Below are positions 17,101 to 30,300 of a stretch of DNA of 64,000 nucleotides, piece after piece (within the stretch, counting starts at the first letter, position 1; each line of letters begins with the position of its first letter). The notes under the pieces were generated by a model. The model was not told the DNA's origin and searched no databases. It saw nothing but the letters and a program-made list of their open reading frames with translations. This DNA is from Anisakis pegreffii (Eukaryota > Nematoda > Chromadorea > Rhabditida > Anisakidae): NCBI GenBank assembly GCA_035041965.1, contig JAPYMA010003053.1, forward strand, positions 434,001 through 498,000. Reading direction: 5' to 3'. The translations under genes were made by a program, and so were the position numbers.

Positions 17101-20100
17101 CTCTGATTGAGGCAATCAAACAGGCAAAAATCAACCTTGAAGTCCATGTCAGCCTCCCATGGCAATTTACTTTCCTCGTTTTGGTGTCGCCGCAATGCCT
17201 TTCCAAAATTGCTCGCATGCACAATAGATCGAATTGTGTTCACATCAACCGCATTCGGTGAGAATGTCCTTTAAACAATCAGCACTTATTTTGACCACAA
17301 ATTTGTGCTCACCATAAAATCCACATGAACAAATAAATCAATATAGATCAGCGTGTAAATCGAAAAGCTGAACAGAAAACCTCGAAAAAGCACTGCTCGG
17401 CCCATTGTTAGCACTCAAGATCCATTCAAGATCCAGATATTCACTCATTTGCGTCATTCCTCGCAGATTCACAGAGCTGGCGTCCAATGAGAATTGCAAT
17501 GAATACTCAATAAGACCGTCGTATCGTATCGTCGGTAAGCAACTACGCGATAAACGAGCCTGATCAAGCGATACTAAGCAATAAGCAATAATGACAATAG
17601 TTTATGAGACCTACTGCCGTGCAATCAGAAGCACTTTTCAATTGTGAAAACGGATAAAATATGACGAACACGCGAATGACTGTACGCAGCTAAATGACAC
17701 GGCACGATATTAGCAAAGAATTGTTTGTGAGCTATTTGTATCGGAAACCATGGACTAGAGTCAGATGCTTTCGAGAATAATCACGCGTAGCTTGGCTGCT
17801 TTAATTGTCCATCGCCGTCTGTCACAAAGTCAGGAAAAGGATAATAATCTTCCGTGTCTCTATGCCCTTTAAAGCCAAAATGATTTGTTTTTCGGTTCAG
17901 ATTTCGAAACGTCATTGCAATATATCAGCAAAAATGTTATAGCACTATTCAAGTTGAGCTACCGTGATGGCGTTTAGGAGCCCGAATGAACGACATTTTT
18001 GCTCTACTTCACGCACAAAATTCAACAGAAAATCGATTCGACCATTCGACAGGCTTGCCAATACAGCGTAGTTCTCGAAGGCGGCCATCCTAAAGGATTA
18101 ATGTAATCACAAATGGACATATATTTCTCAACGTGTGATATCATGAACTTTGACTGGTTAGTGCGGATACGATGAATTTGATCGGATAAATTTGATTAAT
18201 CGGATTCATCGGATAAATTCATCGGATAAATATGATCACGAATTCGATGTACTAAAAGAAATGAAAAACTCAAAATTTTCATAAGCAACACAAAAATTTT
18301 GCACAACTACGTTAATTATTTTCATTTTTTTGGAACAATCGCATTTAGTCATGGAGCTGATGCAATTAGTAGCAAAAAATGGTTGCAATTAGCATTCTTA
18401 AATAGTGATTCGGTGAATTAGTGGTGCTAGTTACCTGACTCGTCGTTTCGGATCGGTGAGTAACGGTGCAATAACGGCCGCGATAGCATTAAGATTCAGT
18501 TTCGATGAATTGAACGTGAGAAGTGCAGCCGTTATTACATTGATTATCTGAAGTTTGCTTGCTTAAGATAGACTCCTTATCACGCCTTTGCTTCTTCGCT
18601 ATTGCATAACACAAGTGTCAACGTCAACATCTTCGATCTCAGCGATAACCTATAGCTATTCATCTCAACAACTGCTAATCACTGAAAGTGTTTGTTCGGT
18701 GCTTTGAGATTTCATGCAACTGCATTTTCTCAGCACCATCATTTGATATCCTCTTACTCGTGAACAAAGTTCTCATTATTCTTGAAAGTCTCACAATTTC
18801 TTCATTCCCGCATAGCATTCGAGTTCTTCATGTTTCTCATATATACGCATCCGGCTGTAGTTTAGTCGATGCTTTACCCATTAAACAACTATAAACTCTC
18901 ACCAATTTCCCAGTCGTATCCGGTTATTTTAATGCATTACATACGTGACAATTAGATGGCGTTAGACAACGAATTCCGTCCTATGCGTTGGATTATGAAT
19001 GCTTAGGGTTATTCATGAAGCAAATAAGGGTAATCGTGAGTTTACGAAACGACACAAAAACCGTTAAATCGCCATTAACGAACCTCTTCGCGAATTCGTG
19101 AGTTTTTATGCTCGAGGTAAGCACACAACAACGCAATGACACCTTTCGGAGTGACATTTTGCATAAGATTCATGCAAATGTTCATGATGAGTTGTTTGAT
19201 GACGGCCTTCTGATTGCCAAAATGCTTCGAAATGATGGCAACGATTTGCTGAAATTTATTGAAATTGATGCTAATACTTTTTCGTCCAATACATTTTGGC
19301 GTTGTGATGAACATGATCAACCATATTGAAAATCTTTTCGTCGAACTGCTCAGCCTAGTGATCCAGAAACGCAAACAGTGATAAAGTAATATGTATTGTT
19401 GATGCATAATCAGAGCGATTGCAACCTGTTCGTGTGTATTGACGTGTCCATTCAGCTTCTCGATGGTCAATCGAACAATATCCAAGCATAAAACCACAAC
19501 TTTGAAATTCAAATCATCCAACACATTGCCGAGTGTTATGAAATATGAGTGAAGGTGAGGAACGAATCTGCGAACATCTTCGAATGTGATTCGCTCGATT
19601 ATCGTTTTTGTCTGGAAAGATCATAATGACGTTGGATGCGTTTAGAGCAAATCTGGACTACCAGATTCCACTCCTTGTATTATGTTCTCGACCAATCTAC
19701 GCTTCAACAAATGTATTTCAGTAATGCATCGGTCATCTCTCAATCAGATATTAAATTTCAATAATTTTTGAAGGATACTGCATATGGTTGGTTTTTATTC
19801 AATCCAATATACAGGTTGATCATTTGAGCTTGACAGGGACTAATTTGGCCACCTGAATGTTTCTAGAGAGAAATTATCTCTCCTTGATAATCATGAATGA
19901 ATTTGATGAAGAACCATCAAACGCTAACAGCGACTGACTGACCTGTTCCAATCCCATGATCCGTGTCACCGCTTCGGTATCATTATTCAACATATTACTC
20001 ACTAGCACAGGTATAATTCCAAATCGGTTCTTCTTCTCCATTGTCATTGAATCGTTCAAACTACTGCTTGAATTCTTACTTTCACCTGAAATATATGTGA

Positions 20101-21815
20101 ATTCGTTCCAAAGTAGAAGTGCCAAGGTTGAAATTCGATTATAATCCCGATATCAACAGTGCCTCCTCTCTGACTGAGTGAATGTCACTGAGAACCAATA
20201 CACATCTGATGTGGAGAATTTTGAAAAACTCACTTGCATTCACCTCAGATGGCTTACTGTTGTCGATAATAATGCGCCTGTACTTTTCACAAATCGCTTT
20301 CTGGGCGTTCGGTAAACCAGCAATCACTTCTTCGAAACGATCGTATTGCAAATAGACTATAACAACAACCAAATCATTCATATTATTAGTTTCATCGAGG
20401 TCGGACTTAACAAGTTGAACTTCTAGCGAGAACACGCTTAATATGCATACAAAAACAATCACTGACCATTGACATTCGATAGAACATAGGCAATTTTCTC
20501 TTGCAGTTTAGGTTCTGAGGCGAGCATCCATTTTGTCAGACCATCAATAAGTGTAGACCAGGTTTGTGAACGACATTCTGCGATGAGTAAGTTTGGTAAT
20601 TCGTTCAGGACTTCATTACGAACGGCTGGTTCATTATCTCGATTCAACAGGAAGTTCACCAACATCTTCTGCAATCAATCAAATTTGCTGACAATGAGCA
20701 AATCTCTTCTATCTTATCGCAATGATCAGTACAACAAGTGAACAGCTGAAATTTCGCTTTGCTTTCGGGATAATTTGTAGCAAAATCTTGTGCACGTTAT
20801 TAGTGAGGCATCATCAATCCGTGGATTGGAAGCGATGTAGTGAAGTGCAGTGATCACCTGCACGTTATTGACGGCGTCAGGTTGAAGCCTCAAATAAGTG
20901 GTCAACATTTGGTTGGTGATGCGACGTACAGTGATTTTCGAACTTCCAAGTTTCATGATTATTCTTGGAAGAAGATAAGATACACACCATTCTACGTTCT
21001 GTAAATATGGAAAAACTCAGTGCAATCTGCACAAATTTTCGCAAACACTCCCAATGGGAAAATGAAAAGAAATTGTTCAAGTATCTGTAAGTGCTGGAGT
21101 GTGTGAGAGCGATCGAAAGATTTTTATTCCAGAGACTAATACAACGACAGCAAAACATTAATGTTCGTGAGAAATACTTTTTTTCCGAACTATGACAAAA
21201 ACATATTCTCAAAAGGCTCACATTTCCAAACGTTGGCAGAGCATCTAAAATAAACTTTATACATTGATGTTGCACTTCCCAGCGATCATCGACCAGCAAT
21301 CGATCGAACTGTTTGAACAAATCGCCTTTCTTTGCAAACTTCGGAAACCACAACGGATCTCTCTTGGCTATAGCTGAGAGCCGATTCAACGTCTGAAGTG
21401 TGATCAAAGAGCAGAATTATTCCGAACGCTTAATAGGTCGCGTGCTTATTCACGATACGAACAAAGGAAGAAACAGTCAAAAAGTGGAATAATTGACAAA
21501 TGAAATTCTTTACTATGAAATGCAGCACTAAAATCTACGGGATAACCTATGAGATCTGAAACATTTTGAACATTCTCATGACTCCGAAAATGCGAGAGTA
21601 TTTCGCTGATACAGTGCGATAAAGGCGATGAAACTGTGACTAACCTGAAGACGCACATCGAAATCATTGCTTCTGAGCAGTTCGATGATATCGTCATCTC
21701 GAGGCAACGAAGTTGGTGTTGGAATACGATCCGAATTTATTGGATTAAGCATTCCTCTTTGCATTTGAACTGGTTTCAGAAAATCCATTTCCAATTCATC
21801 TGTGCAACGAATCAA
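8169..21815 (-). CDS. che-12: TOG-array protein, crescerin/TOGARAM type
   Basis: Crescerin proteins bind tubulin through TOG (HEAT-repeat) domains and act inside cilia; in C. elegans CHE-12 is needed in ciliated sensory neurons. The 5' group of exons (about 21815-17950) encodes TOG1 and TOG2. Examples are RDDDIIELLRSNDFDVRLQ near 21.7 kb, DDRWEVQHQCIKFILDALP near 21.3 kb, EHKNSRIREEV near 19.1 kb, and exons at about 18.5 and 18.05 kb. Middle exons, rich in Ser, Arg and Asn, are seen near 17.2, 12.9, 11.6 and 11.4 kb. The 3' group encodes TOG3 and TOG4: SKVEAIQTIVHVAETSP near 10.95 kb, REDATASLEEMVQNAS near 10.5 kb, a long HEAT exon near 10.0-10.3 kb, and further exons near 9.8, 9.25, 8.9, 8.6 and 8.4-8.17 kb (TAG). 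The order TOG-TOG-linker-TOG-TOG is the family layout. The true start may be an upstream exon; exon edges are approximate. Confidence 0.8.
13640..13890 (+). repeat. Dispersed repeat family A, copy 2
   Basis: This is the inverted partner of 1446-1696, about 251 bp, lying in the long central part of the crescerin gene. It starts gtcgcgacggagcgcgaaag and ends aataaacgccgaaa, with small substitutions between copies. It ends just upstream of the plus-strand ORF at about 13956. Confidence 0.8.
13956..14189 (+). CDS. Small basic, tryptophan-rich ORF, uncertain
   Basis: From the in-frame ATG at about 13965 this reads as about 74 residues. It is basic and Trp/Arg-rich (KKWQADPWLIFMNISRWRG, then RIRPFTNFIRIRAGL), which would suit a small mitochondrial inner-membrane or complex subunit. 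I do not recognise the family. A second frame (13904-14164) is also open over the same bases, ending in a plausible acidic C-terminus, so the frame is not settled. It sits inside the crescerin locus on the opposite strand. It may be a retro-copy or a chance ORF. Confidence 0.25.
   Translation: MSDMKKWQADPWLIFMNISRWRGFHQSLPSNRIRPFTNFIRIRAGLMILHINSWNQDNQMTHSKKSARYKMFEKTVN
14200..14370 (+). repeat. MITE-like element, family B, copy 2
   Basis: About 171 bp bounded by tagtgatgtttctat and atagagacatcacta, which are inverted repeats of each other with one mismatch. The interior has repeated 'ctgttctattctgttcc' units. It is inverted relative to 3436-3579 and has the same ends. Confidence 0.8.
14475..15265 (-). 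CDS. Possible two-exon small membrane protein nested in crescerin locus
   Basis: Exon 1 is 15139-15265: an ATG directly preceded by an in-frame TAA, encoding MGSSISRSSSAGAVKSVKVR and a Tyr/Arg-rich stretch, ending at a strong gtaagt donor in phase 1. The next open exon follows a tttctctag acceptor near 14718. It is open in the matching phase and contains hydrophobic runs (VAMLGNAVV, LGSLLFNCFVPI); it can end at a gtaaca donor near 14570 or at the stop at 14475. The family is not recognised. Alternatively 15265 is an internal promoter start of a short crescerin isoform lacking TOG1-2. Confidence 0.35.
18183..18237 (+). repeat. Short tandem repeat, 'atcggataaatt' type
   Basis: Four to five imperfect copies of a unit of about 12-14 bp (atcggataaatt / atcggattc) in a row, within a crescerin intron. 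Simple-sequence expansion; no function seen. Confidence 0.6.
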
Positions 21816-22849
21816 TAAATTTCATATGATCTGCTTGTTGATACCATAGCAAAATGCTTACTGAAGAAGTCATCGTCAGATATAAAAACGAATGAAAAAA
21901 ATTGATGTCACTGCGTAAAATCAGACTGATTAAGCAACTCAATGACTTGATAGGTGACCCTCTCATATCACTCATTGGACGATTTCGAATGACAGAAGAG
22001 ATTTAGCAATATTCTTGTGATGTTCCACGGCTCTATAGTCACCTATCTTTGAGCACAATTTTCAGAGGATCGCTGATAAAATCTTCTGCTTAAAAGCCCA
22101 TAATTCGAGCCATCATTAATCAGGCTCAGTCAAGACTAAGTTAAGGTGAGACTCATGCTAGGTCTGAATTGATGTCCGTATAGGTTACGCTTATCTGAAG
22201 CTTATGTGGCATCTACCACAAGGTAAAGGCTAAATTAGATCGTGAGAGAGGTAACTGCTGTGTGTGTAGCAGTTCTGATGAAATCCGAAGCTTATATGTC
22301 GTAGTCTAAGATGTCTTTGTCCGCAGCCCATATGGACAAGGAAACTGCACTTTACTTGTAAGTTTCCAGCTACAGTGGCGCTCATTGCATGCAATCGTTT
22401 ATAGCTATAATACTTACGATCAATGCTCGTATGCTCTCTATATGTAATTAAATGAAACATGCTCACATTTAGTGCTAGACGAAAACCATTTAATTGGGCA
22501 TTTATGATGGTTTGTTGATGAGCTTATAAGTCGAATGACGGAAGCATTCAAACGCAGACACCGAAACGATCCTATGACTGGCTGAACGCATAACTTGAAA
22601 GTGGAACGGTACCAAATCAGACGAAATTACAAAATTACAGAATTTCGATTACCGCTGTCTTACAAAGAGATTCAGTGAGAAGAAATTAGACAAGGATCAC
22701 ATGAATCACGGAATGAAGTTCAAATGAGTGACTTGGGTTGAAAATAGACGGAAAAGGTGATGGCATCAATAGGGAAATTTTTTTGGGGTGATTTCGGAAC
22801 GTGGGTGATGAGCAAGCACAATAAAAATATTGATTGTAAAGTTGAATCC

Positions 22850-23065
22850 TTATCGTTTGGTCACATAACAAAAACAGATAGCAATCAAGAATGCAGTGAT
22901 TAGAAATAATCCAAAACTGTGCAGTTGTTCATCAAGGTGCACATGCACGTGAACATATTCAAAGCGTTCGTTTAAAGGTTTGCGAGACTTATTTCGAAAT
23001 CGATAGGAATTAATCACAAATCGGCCGACGAAGTGAGAGTTTTGCAGGTGAAGAATATGTCTCAT
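22850..23065 (-). CDS. Small tail-anchored membrane protein candidate
   Basis: A single open frame of 71 codons from ATG at 23065 to TAA at 22850. The first half is basic. A His/Val-rich stretch (YVHVHVHLDEQLHSF) leads into one 18-20 residue hydrophobic segment (LFLITAFLIAICFCYV), then TKR and the stop. That is the shape of a tail-anchored or single-pass protein. No family is recognised, and it lies alone between crescerin and the NRPS gene on the same strand. It may be the last exon of a larger gene. Confidence 0.35.
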   Translation of the reverse strand: MRHILHLQNSHFVGRFVINSYRFRNKSRKPLNERFEYVHVHVHLDEQLHSFGLFLITAFLIAICFCYVTKR

Positions 23066-23099
23066 TCGAGAAACCGCCCTCACACTGCGCAAAGAATGG

Positions 23100-24330
23100 C
23101 TCTCGACGAGGCAAATGAGTGTGAAATCGGAAACGACTATTCCTTTTTCGTTTCCACAAATCGGTGATCACGATTGAATGCACAACAACGATGAAATGTT
23201 ACTTGCTCGAAAAAAGTGAAAGCTGCGAAAGCAGAAGTAGTCGACCAAATAAATAATGCGCAATGACTCAATATTTATGCAAGAGTAGCCTTAATCTATC
23301 ATGAGTTACTCGTTTGTTTATATAAAGGGGTTTCAGATAAAGGCCACTGAATTCTGGACCTAATTTCCTTATTGTCTGCAAGCAGTGGTTTGAAATTAGC
23401 TTCTAATCACCAATTACACTTTAATCCTAGGACAGCAACCTGCACTCAGAATCAGTTGACCCAGTTCTATTAAAAAATACCCTCGAAATATTGGTGTTTT
23501 GCAAGAATGGACGCATGAAAACAACAATATAATTGTTTAACAATTGTTATACGTTCACTAATATAATTGTCAGCAATTACGCTGTCATTGACTGGCTCTA
23601 GCGATTCCTCATTTGAATACGGGCTTTATCACTATGGATAAGCACATTCGTAGAATTAGGTCTAATTGTGACTAGAAAACGAAAAATCTTTGGAGCAAAA
23701 CCATCAAACGATGAGGTGACGGGGTGTCGATACTCGAACAAGGCTGCATACGCGTTATACATTTGATTGTGACAAGATTCGATGAGGTCGCAGCAGTTCC
23801 GTTGTCAAGGTAACGTACCAACTCTATGTACTGCTAGTATATGTGCGATTTTGGATGATGCAACAATTTCGTCATGCAACCACATCTAATGATCATTACC
23901 AGCTAATATAATGTATTTATTTATGCTCATATTCATAGCCATGCCGTGTTATCGGTCACACACATTTTCGGAATTTCAACCCTTAAACAATTGATTTCCA
24001 TCTGAAAAACACTGAAGTTGCACTATGCTAAAGTTGTTGTATACGTAATCGCAGAAGTTGCTCAGAATGTTCGATATAATCTAGAGGTGACACGTCGATC
24101 TGCTGTATATCTCTTAAAAGGTAAACATCACAGAGCAGTTGCTTTGAGAGAAAATAGAAGAAATTTTTATCGTTTAGAAGAACGCACGAAACATGAATTC
24201 AAATCATTATACTTTATTGGTTTTCATTGATAATAAATGTAGTACAATATACGAGATATATTGAATTCATAGCCATACAATGCATCAAGCGGTCGCAAAC
24301 TATTCTACTGACTAGTTAAGATACAGCTCA
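23100..24330. other. Intergenic region upstream of NRPS 3' end
   Basis: No convincing gene. A plus-strand frame at 24018-24230 is open for 70 codons and basic, with an internal cgcag acceptor-like site, but nothing connects it to other exons. The rest is AT-rich. Confidence 0.3.
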
Positions 24331-24334
24331 AAAT

Positions 24335-27300
24335 TTAAAATTCCCCTGGGGCACGTATGATATCATTGAGCACATCGATGATCACTGATGAATTTTCATC
24401 GTTCATCATGGTTTCATGTGTCCCAGCAATTTCTATCACTCGTCTATTCTCTACTAGTTTCTCCCAACCGTAATCATTTTCAGTGTTTCCTTTGATTTTC
24501 AGCAGAAACAACTTGATATCATTGTTCCTTTTTGGATGATAATATTTCAACATCTCAAGTAGTTGCCAAGCATTTTTGATCATCATTTCACGAACTGATT
24601 CGCTGATTTCGTTCTCGCTGATATTGCTTGAATATTTACTCATCACATCATTCATCTGTTTCTCATGTTCTGCAAACGTGATACTTGGTTCCGGATAGAA
24701 TTGAGCACCACCGTCAATGCTTATCAAATGTTCGACTCGAATGCCTGAAAATGGATGAAATAAATCGGATATAATGATTGGGAATTCCGCTTGTGGCAGT
24801 TCACTGTCTGTTTGTAATCAGTAACTTATATAAGGCAATAAAATGGTTTTAATGAACTTGCACCAATCTATATGATCAGTTCTTAGTATATATGCGCTCA
24901 CATTACTTGGAATGGTATAAACATGGAATGACAATGGTATAATTCATTGATTATAAGACCATAATCTGCATCAGAAATTCACTTATTAATGAACAACGAA
25001 GGAAAAAACAATGTCAAACCTTTTTGTTTCAGTTGTTTTGCACATTCGAATGCCAGAATTGCTCCCATTGACGCACCGACAAATATGCACTTCTGAGCAT
25101 TCTGCACGATATCCGACATCTGCTCAACATAAACAGAGCAGAGTCTTTCAATGGAATGCGATAAAGTAGCATCTGCTGATGTTTGCGTGAAGGTATTTGG
25201 ATGTTGCAGACCAATTGCAGTTATATCACTGTTGAACGCCGCATTAAGTCTCCTAATTAATGATGCATAAGGAAGAAGAATGCCACCGATTAAAGGGTGG
25301 AAGAGCACGACTAATTTATCGATTCGATCCGTATTACCGTTGATCTTAACAATAGTCCTATAATTATCAGCTGTTTTAGCTGTAGATACGTTCGCTTGTT
25401 TTTGGCTCAATAAACTGAACATCTGCATGAATTCAGCATTCTCAAAAATTTCATCCACCTCTACAGATGTATTCAGTTGTTTCTGAATCATTCGTTTCAA
25501 TTTGAGACATAGAAAAGAGTTGCCTCCGACGAAGAAGAAATTATCGTCATCATTAATTTCGCTTGTGGAAAGACATTCTTTCCAAATTGATTTCAGCTGC
25601 GATTTCAGCGAGTCATGAACAGAGTGTTCACTTTCTTGAACAATTAATGAATCCTGTTCAGAAATGACAGGCTTTTCTTCGTTGTATTCACTATTCGAAG
25701 GATGATTAGATAAACGACCACCTGCGGTTTCTTCATCTTCTATCAGTTCATCGTTATCTTTTAGAATTTCACGGAAACTGTCAACGATCGAATTCTTCAA
25801 CTTTTCTGCATCATTTCTCCCACCAAAGTCTTGACGAATTCGTATGGTGATCTCAATCGTGGTAAGCATAGCAATATCCACATCCACCTGGATAGGATGC
25901 ACACTTGTCGGTGGAAGAGCATCATTTTCAACAGCTACCACCTCTTCGGCCTCTGCAGAGGACCGTTCATTTTGGGCATCAAATCTGCTCGGCAGTGGTA
26001 GAGGTAGCTGATTGGTTGCGCCATCTTCTAAATCGTACCGACAATTTACATAAACCTCATAAATGATCGCATCGCGATCAAAGCCTTGAAGTGCTAATGC
26101 TTCCCTTAGCAAACGGTACGGAACTGTTTCGTATTGTTTTGCTTCTCTAACCGTTTCATCGATACGCATTAAGTAATCATTAATTGTTTCATGCTCAGTT
26201 CCGTACCACTTCGAGCCAATCAGAAGATTGTTCAAAAAATTCCCAGCAATCAAATGAGTACGCTTGTCGGAGCGATTTGCAGTCGGTGCACCAATCAAAA
26301 TTTTCGATTCCTTGCTGAGCTCGTGTACAGCTCTAGCAATGCAAGCGATCATAATCACAAACGGAGTGACGCCTTTCTTTGCACAGCATGAATTCAGTTT
26401 CTTGAAAGTTAATATCTGCGGACGGAATATCCTCTGACAACATTTCATGCTGTTGAATGATTTCTCTCGAAAAGAGTGAAGTTTTCGCCCATTTGATCCA
26501 CTAAAAATCGTCGAAATCGAATGCAATTTAGTGCCCACCAATGAAGTTATTTTTGCAGCATATTCGTTAGCAAGCTGTACCAACTGCTCACGATTTCGAT
26601 TTTGTTCGACTGCATAATGAGCGTAGGTATAGCGCAATGGTCGGTCGTTGAATCTACCTTGATCACTACTCATATACAGTTCGCTCAATTCAGTTTCGAT
26701 CAATCGTGTCGACCAAGCATCACTTATTATATGACTCAAAAGAAACTTCACCGTGTAGCGTTCAGGTGAACGACTGATCGAACAATAGACCGGACATATG
26801 GATTGATTGTCTGGAGAAACCAGCAATGAAATATTCTCCGGGAATTTAGTTGAATTATTCGAATGATGTGAATCAGTCGCTATTTCGGAACAAAAATAAC
26901 ATTCAGTGCCGGAAAGGAGCGCTTGTTGTGTTTCATAATCGCATTCAAAAAAGACTGTTCTCAGTGAAGGTTGCCGCATGATAAGGCGTAAAAATGAATT
27001 TCGCAAGCGTTTAAAGTCGACTGACAAATCAAATTCTTGAAGAAACAACAAACTGTAGTGGTCCTTTTGCTTAGAGGCACTTAAGAAGAGAATTTGCTGC
27101 TGTTGAAAACTCAATGGGATAGAATGATAGTCGATTTTTATCGATGGCGCATCGTCAACCTGAGCGTGAGTGGAGCAGGAATGCAAATGGAGATTGGTTT
27201 CTGCATTCAGCAATTCAGCGATACGACGAATTGTCCGATACTGATAAATAATGTTTGCAGAAACGTTTGCACTGAACTCCTCGTTGATTCTTTGAACCAA

Positions 27301-30300
27301 TAACATTGCGCGTAACGAATTTCCTCCGATCGCAAAGAAGTCGTCGACAGTTGAAATCGATTCATTCAATAGCACCTGCTTGAATAGTAACCATAACCTG
27401 AATTCAACAACATTTTCGGGCTGATCTTTTAAACGCTGATTGTGATCCTCATCACTAACCATTGGCAATTTTGTAATATCAACCTTGTTGTTCTTGGTAA
27501 TAGGGAATTGCTCAAGCTCCTTGAAATAACTTGGTATCATATAATGTGGTAGTCGTTGTTTGCAGAATTCTCTTATCCTATCCACATCTGGTGACCGATT
27601 TGATCCACTACGGAGTGTGAAATATGCAACGAGAATCTGCAGTGAGTTTTGCATCAAAATCACTTTGCATTGTTTCACATCTGGTAACTCGCAGATAACT
27701 GCTTCAATTTCAGTAAGCTCCACACGGAATCCGCGAATTTTCACTTGTTCATCACGACGACCGATGAATAGGATATCACCATTCCGCAACTGCTTCACAA
27801 CATCCCCACTTGCATACATGCGTTGTTCATCATGGGAATCTCGAACACAAAAACCAACATTTGGTGTCTTATTCAGGTAACCTCTCATGAGACCTGTACC
27901 GCCAATCAACAATTCACCGGTGGTGAACAGCGGTGCTTTCTGTTTACTGGTCCACTTCCGGGTAGAGCAATAAGCATTCCTTATCGGTTTTCCTAGGTTA
28001 TTGGCATGATCGAATAACTTCATTTGCTTACTGAGAGCATAAGCTGTAGTTTCGGTGGGACCGTAATTCTGAATTACGTTGACACCGCTTCGTAGTGCGT
28101 AATCCATCAAGCGCTGTGAAAGCTTTTCGGCACCTACAATCCAATATCGCAGTCCTGCCAATTTTTCGACTTCTGCATCTGAAAACATTTTCACTAAACC
28201 TGGAAACAACAATGCGTGGCTTATATTGTGATTGACTATTGCCTTCAGGAAGGCATTGGTCGAGAAAGATTGATCTTCTACCAATAGGCTGCTACCATTA
28301 CTCAATGCCATGATCATTTCGAGGACACTGTTGTCGAAACAGAAATTCGTGAACTGATAGACGCAGTCGGTAGGAGACATACGAAAGTCTTGGGTGCTTT
28401 GCAACGCTAAATTCATTAATGACATCTGTCGGATGACCACACCCTTTGGTAAACCTGTTGTTCCTGAAGTAAATATCGTGTACGCAATATCTTCAGAAAG
28501 ACTTCTTGCGCAATCGATACTTTTCCGCTTCAGAGACTTTGTTTGCAGTAACTCTTCGCTATTAATTAGTGAAGCATTCGGAATATTCAAATCGTCATCA
28601 GATACATAGAAATTCGCTCCACTCTCCTCGATGATAGCTCTGATTCGAGATAACGGGTTGGTTTTGTCGATTGGTAGGTACGCAACACCGCTGAACAGTG
28701 TTGACAAACAGATCAACAATGTTTCCACAGATCGCTCTGAAACTATCGGTACAATACTGTCACAGCGAAGTATTTCAGCACTGGCGTAAATGAGCGCTTG
28801 CTGAACATTAGAGCTTATTTCTCTTATTCGTTGAAGCATTGATGAATAAGTGAGCATTTTTTGGGAATCGTTCGAGAACAGAGACACATTATTAGCTGAC
28901 AACGTGGCAATATTCTGGAGCAGTTTATTGAAGCTGGTTGTGGGTATGTCAGTACTGTTATGCACGATTCCTAGTTCGTATTTATCGATGCAGAACGCAT
29001 CACTTCGAAAGCGTTTGATGCATCTCGCCCACTCTATTATCATATCTCTTACGGTTTCAGCGTAAAAAAGCTCTTTGACGTATTCGAATCTAACAGTTAT
29101 GTCTGAGCCGTTTTGTGATACAAAAATACATAATTCATACTTTGCATGACCACTGTTTTCATCAGTCACGCTGAAGGATTCTTCTGTGACCCTATTGATG
29201 TAACTGAAATTGTCGAGTACCATCATGCACTTTGTAGGATCATCATTTCCGAACAATGAACTCAAGAAATCAGATGAAACAGCAGAATGTTGAATAGCAT
29301 GTTGAATTTGTTCCGAAATCCGGTGTAGTAATTGAGAAGTTTCTAAACGATCATCAAATGGATCAATCACAATAGGTGCCGTTCCTACATGAAATCCAAC
29401 GCTGTTTTCGAGTGGATTTTCGCGCATATCCACGGGGCAACCGATCACAAATTTGGATCGTTCTGGGAAACGACGTGACATTACCACAGCAAATGCTGTT
29501 AGCATTGTTGCGAAGTCGGAACATTCGTTCTTTCGTGAGACGCTCTGAACAATATCATTAAGCTTCCGTAAATGCTCAACTATGAATCCGCATTCACTTA
29601 ATCGCCCACCAACTTTTCTTGGTTTATCAGTTTCTAGAAGGGAGCCGTCTATTGACGCTGCAATATTTCGCCAGTGCACTTCGTTCGTCTCTTTGAGTTG
29701 CTCAATCTTTTCAGAATACATCTCTGTGAAACCTGCGTACGTCGCCTTATTTTTCGGCAGCAGTCTCCTCTTGAAATATGCCGTGTGCAGTTCTTGTGCA
29801 ATCACTTGCATGGAACGTCCATCTGTGATCAAGTGACTCATTTTTAGAATGAATTGTACAGAACCATTAGTTTTTTCCAAGAAACTTAGAACTGGGATAG
29901 ATTTGAAAGGCGACGGGACAAAAAGATTCGATCCACTTGGATCGCTGTATCGAATCGCTAAGTAGCACTCAGACGCAGAATGAATCTCTTGAAAATATCC
30001 CTTCGAATCACAATAGAATGAAGTTCTTAATGCATCGTGCCGCATTAGAATTCTATTCAAACACATCTGCAGTAATGGCACCTCGATACTATTCAAACGA
30101 ATGCGGAATCCGGTCTCATATGCTCGAAGATACAAGCCCTCTGGGTTGTTATAATATATGTGCAAGATGGGGTTCTGTAAATCACAACACTTCAACGGCA
30201 TCAAAATATTCGATCTTTTTGAATTGCTTTTTCGATCTGGTGTCCGCGGTTTTCCCGTACTGCTATCTCTGCTGTTTCCAACATCAGGGAAAGTTTGTTC

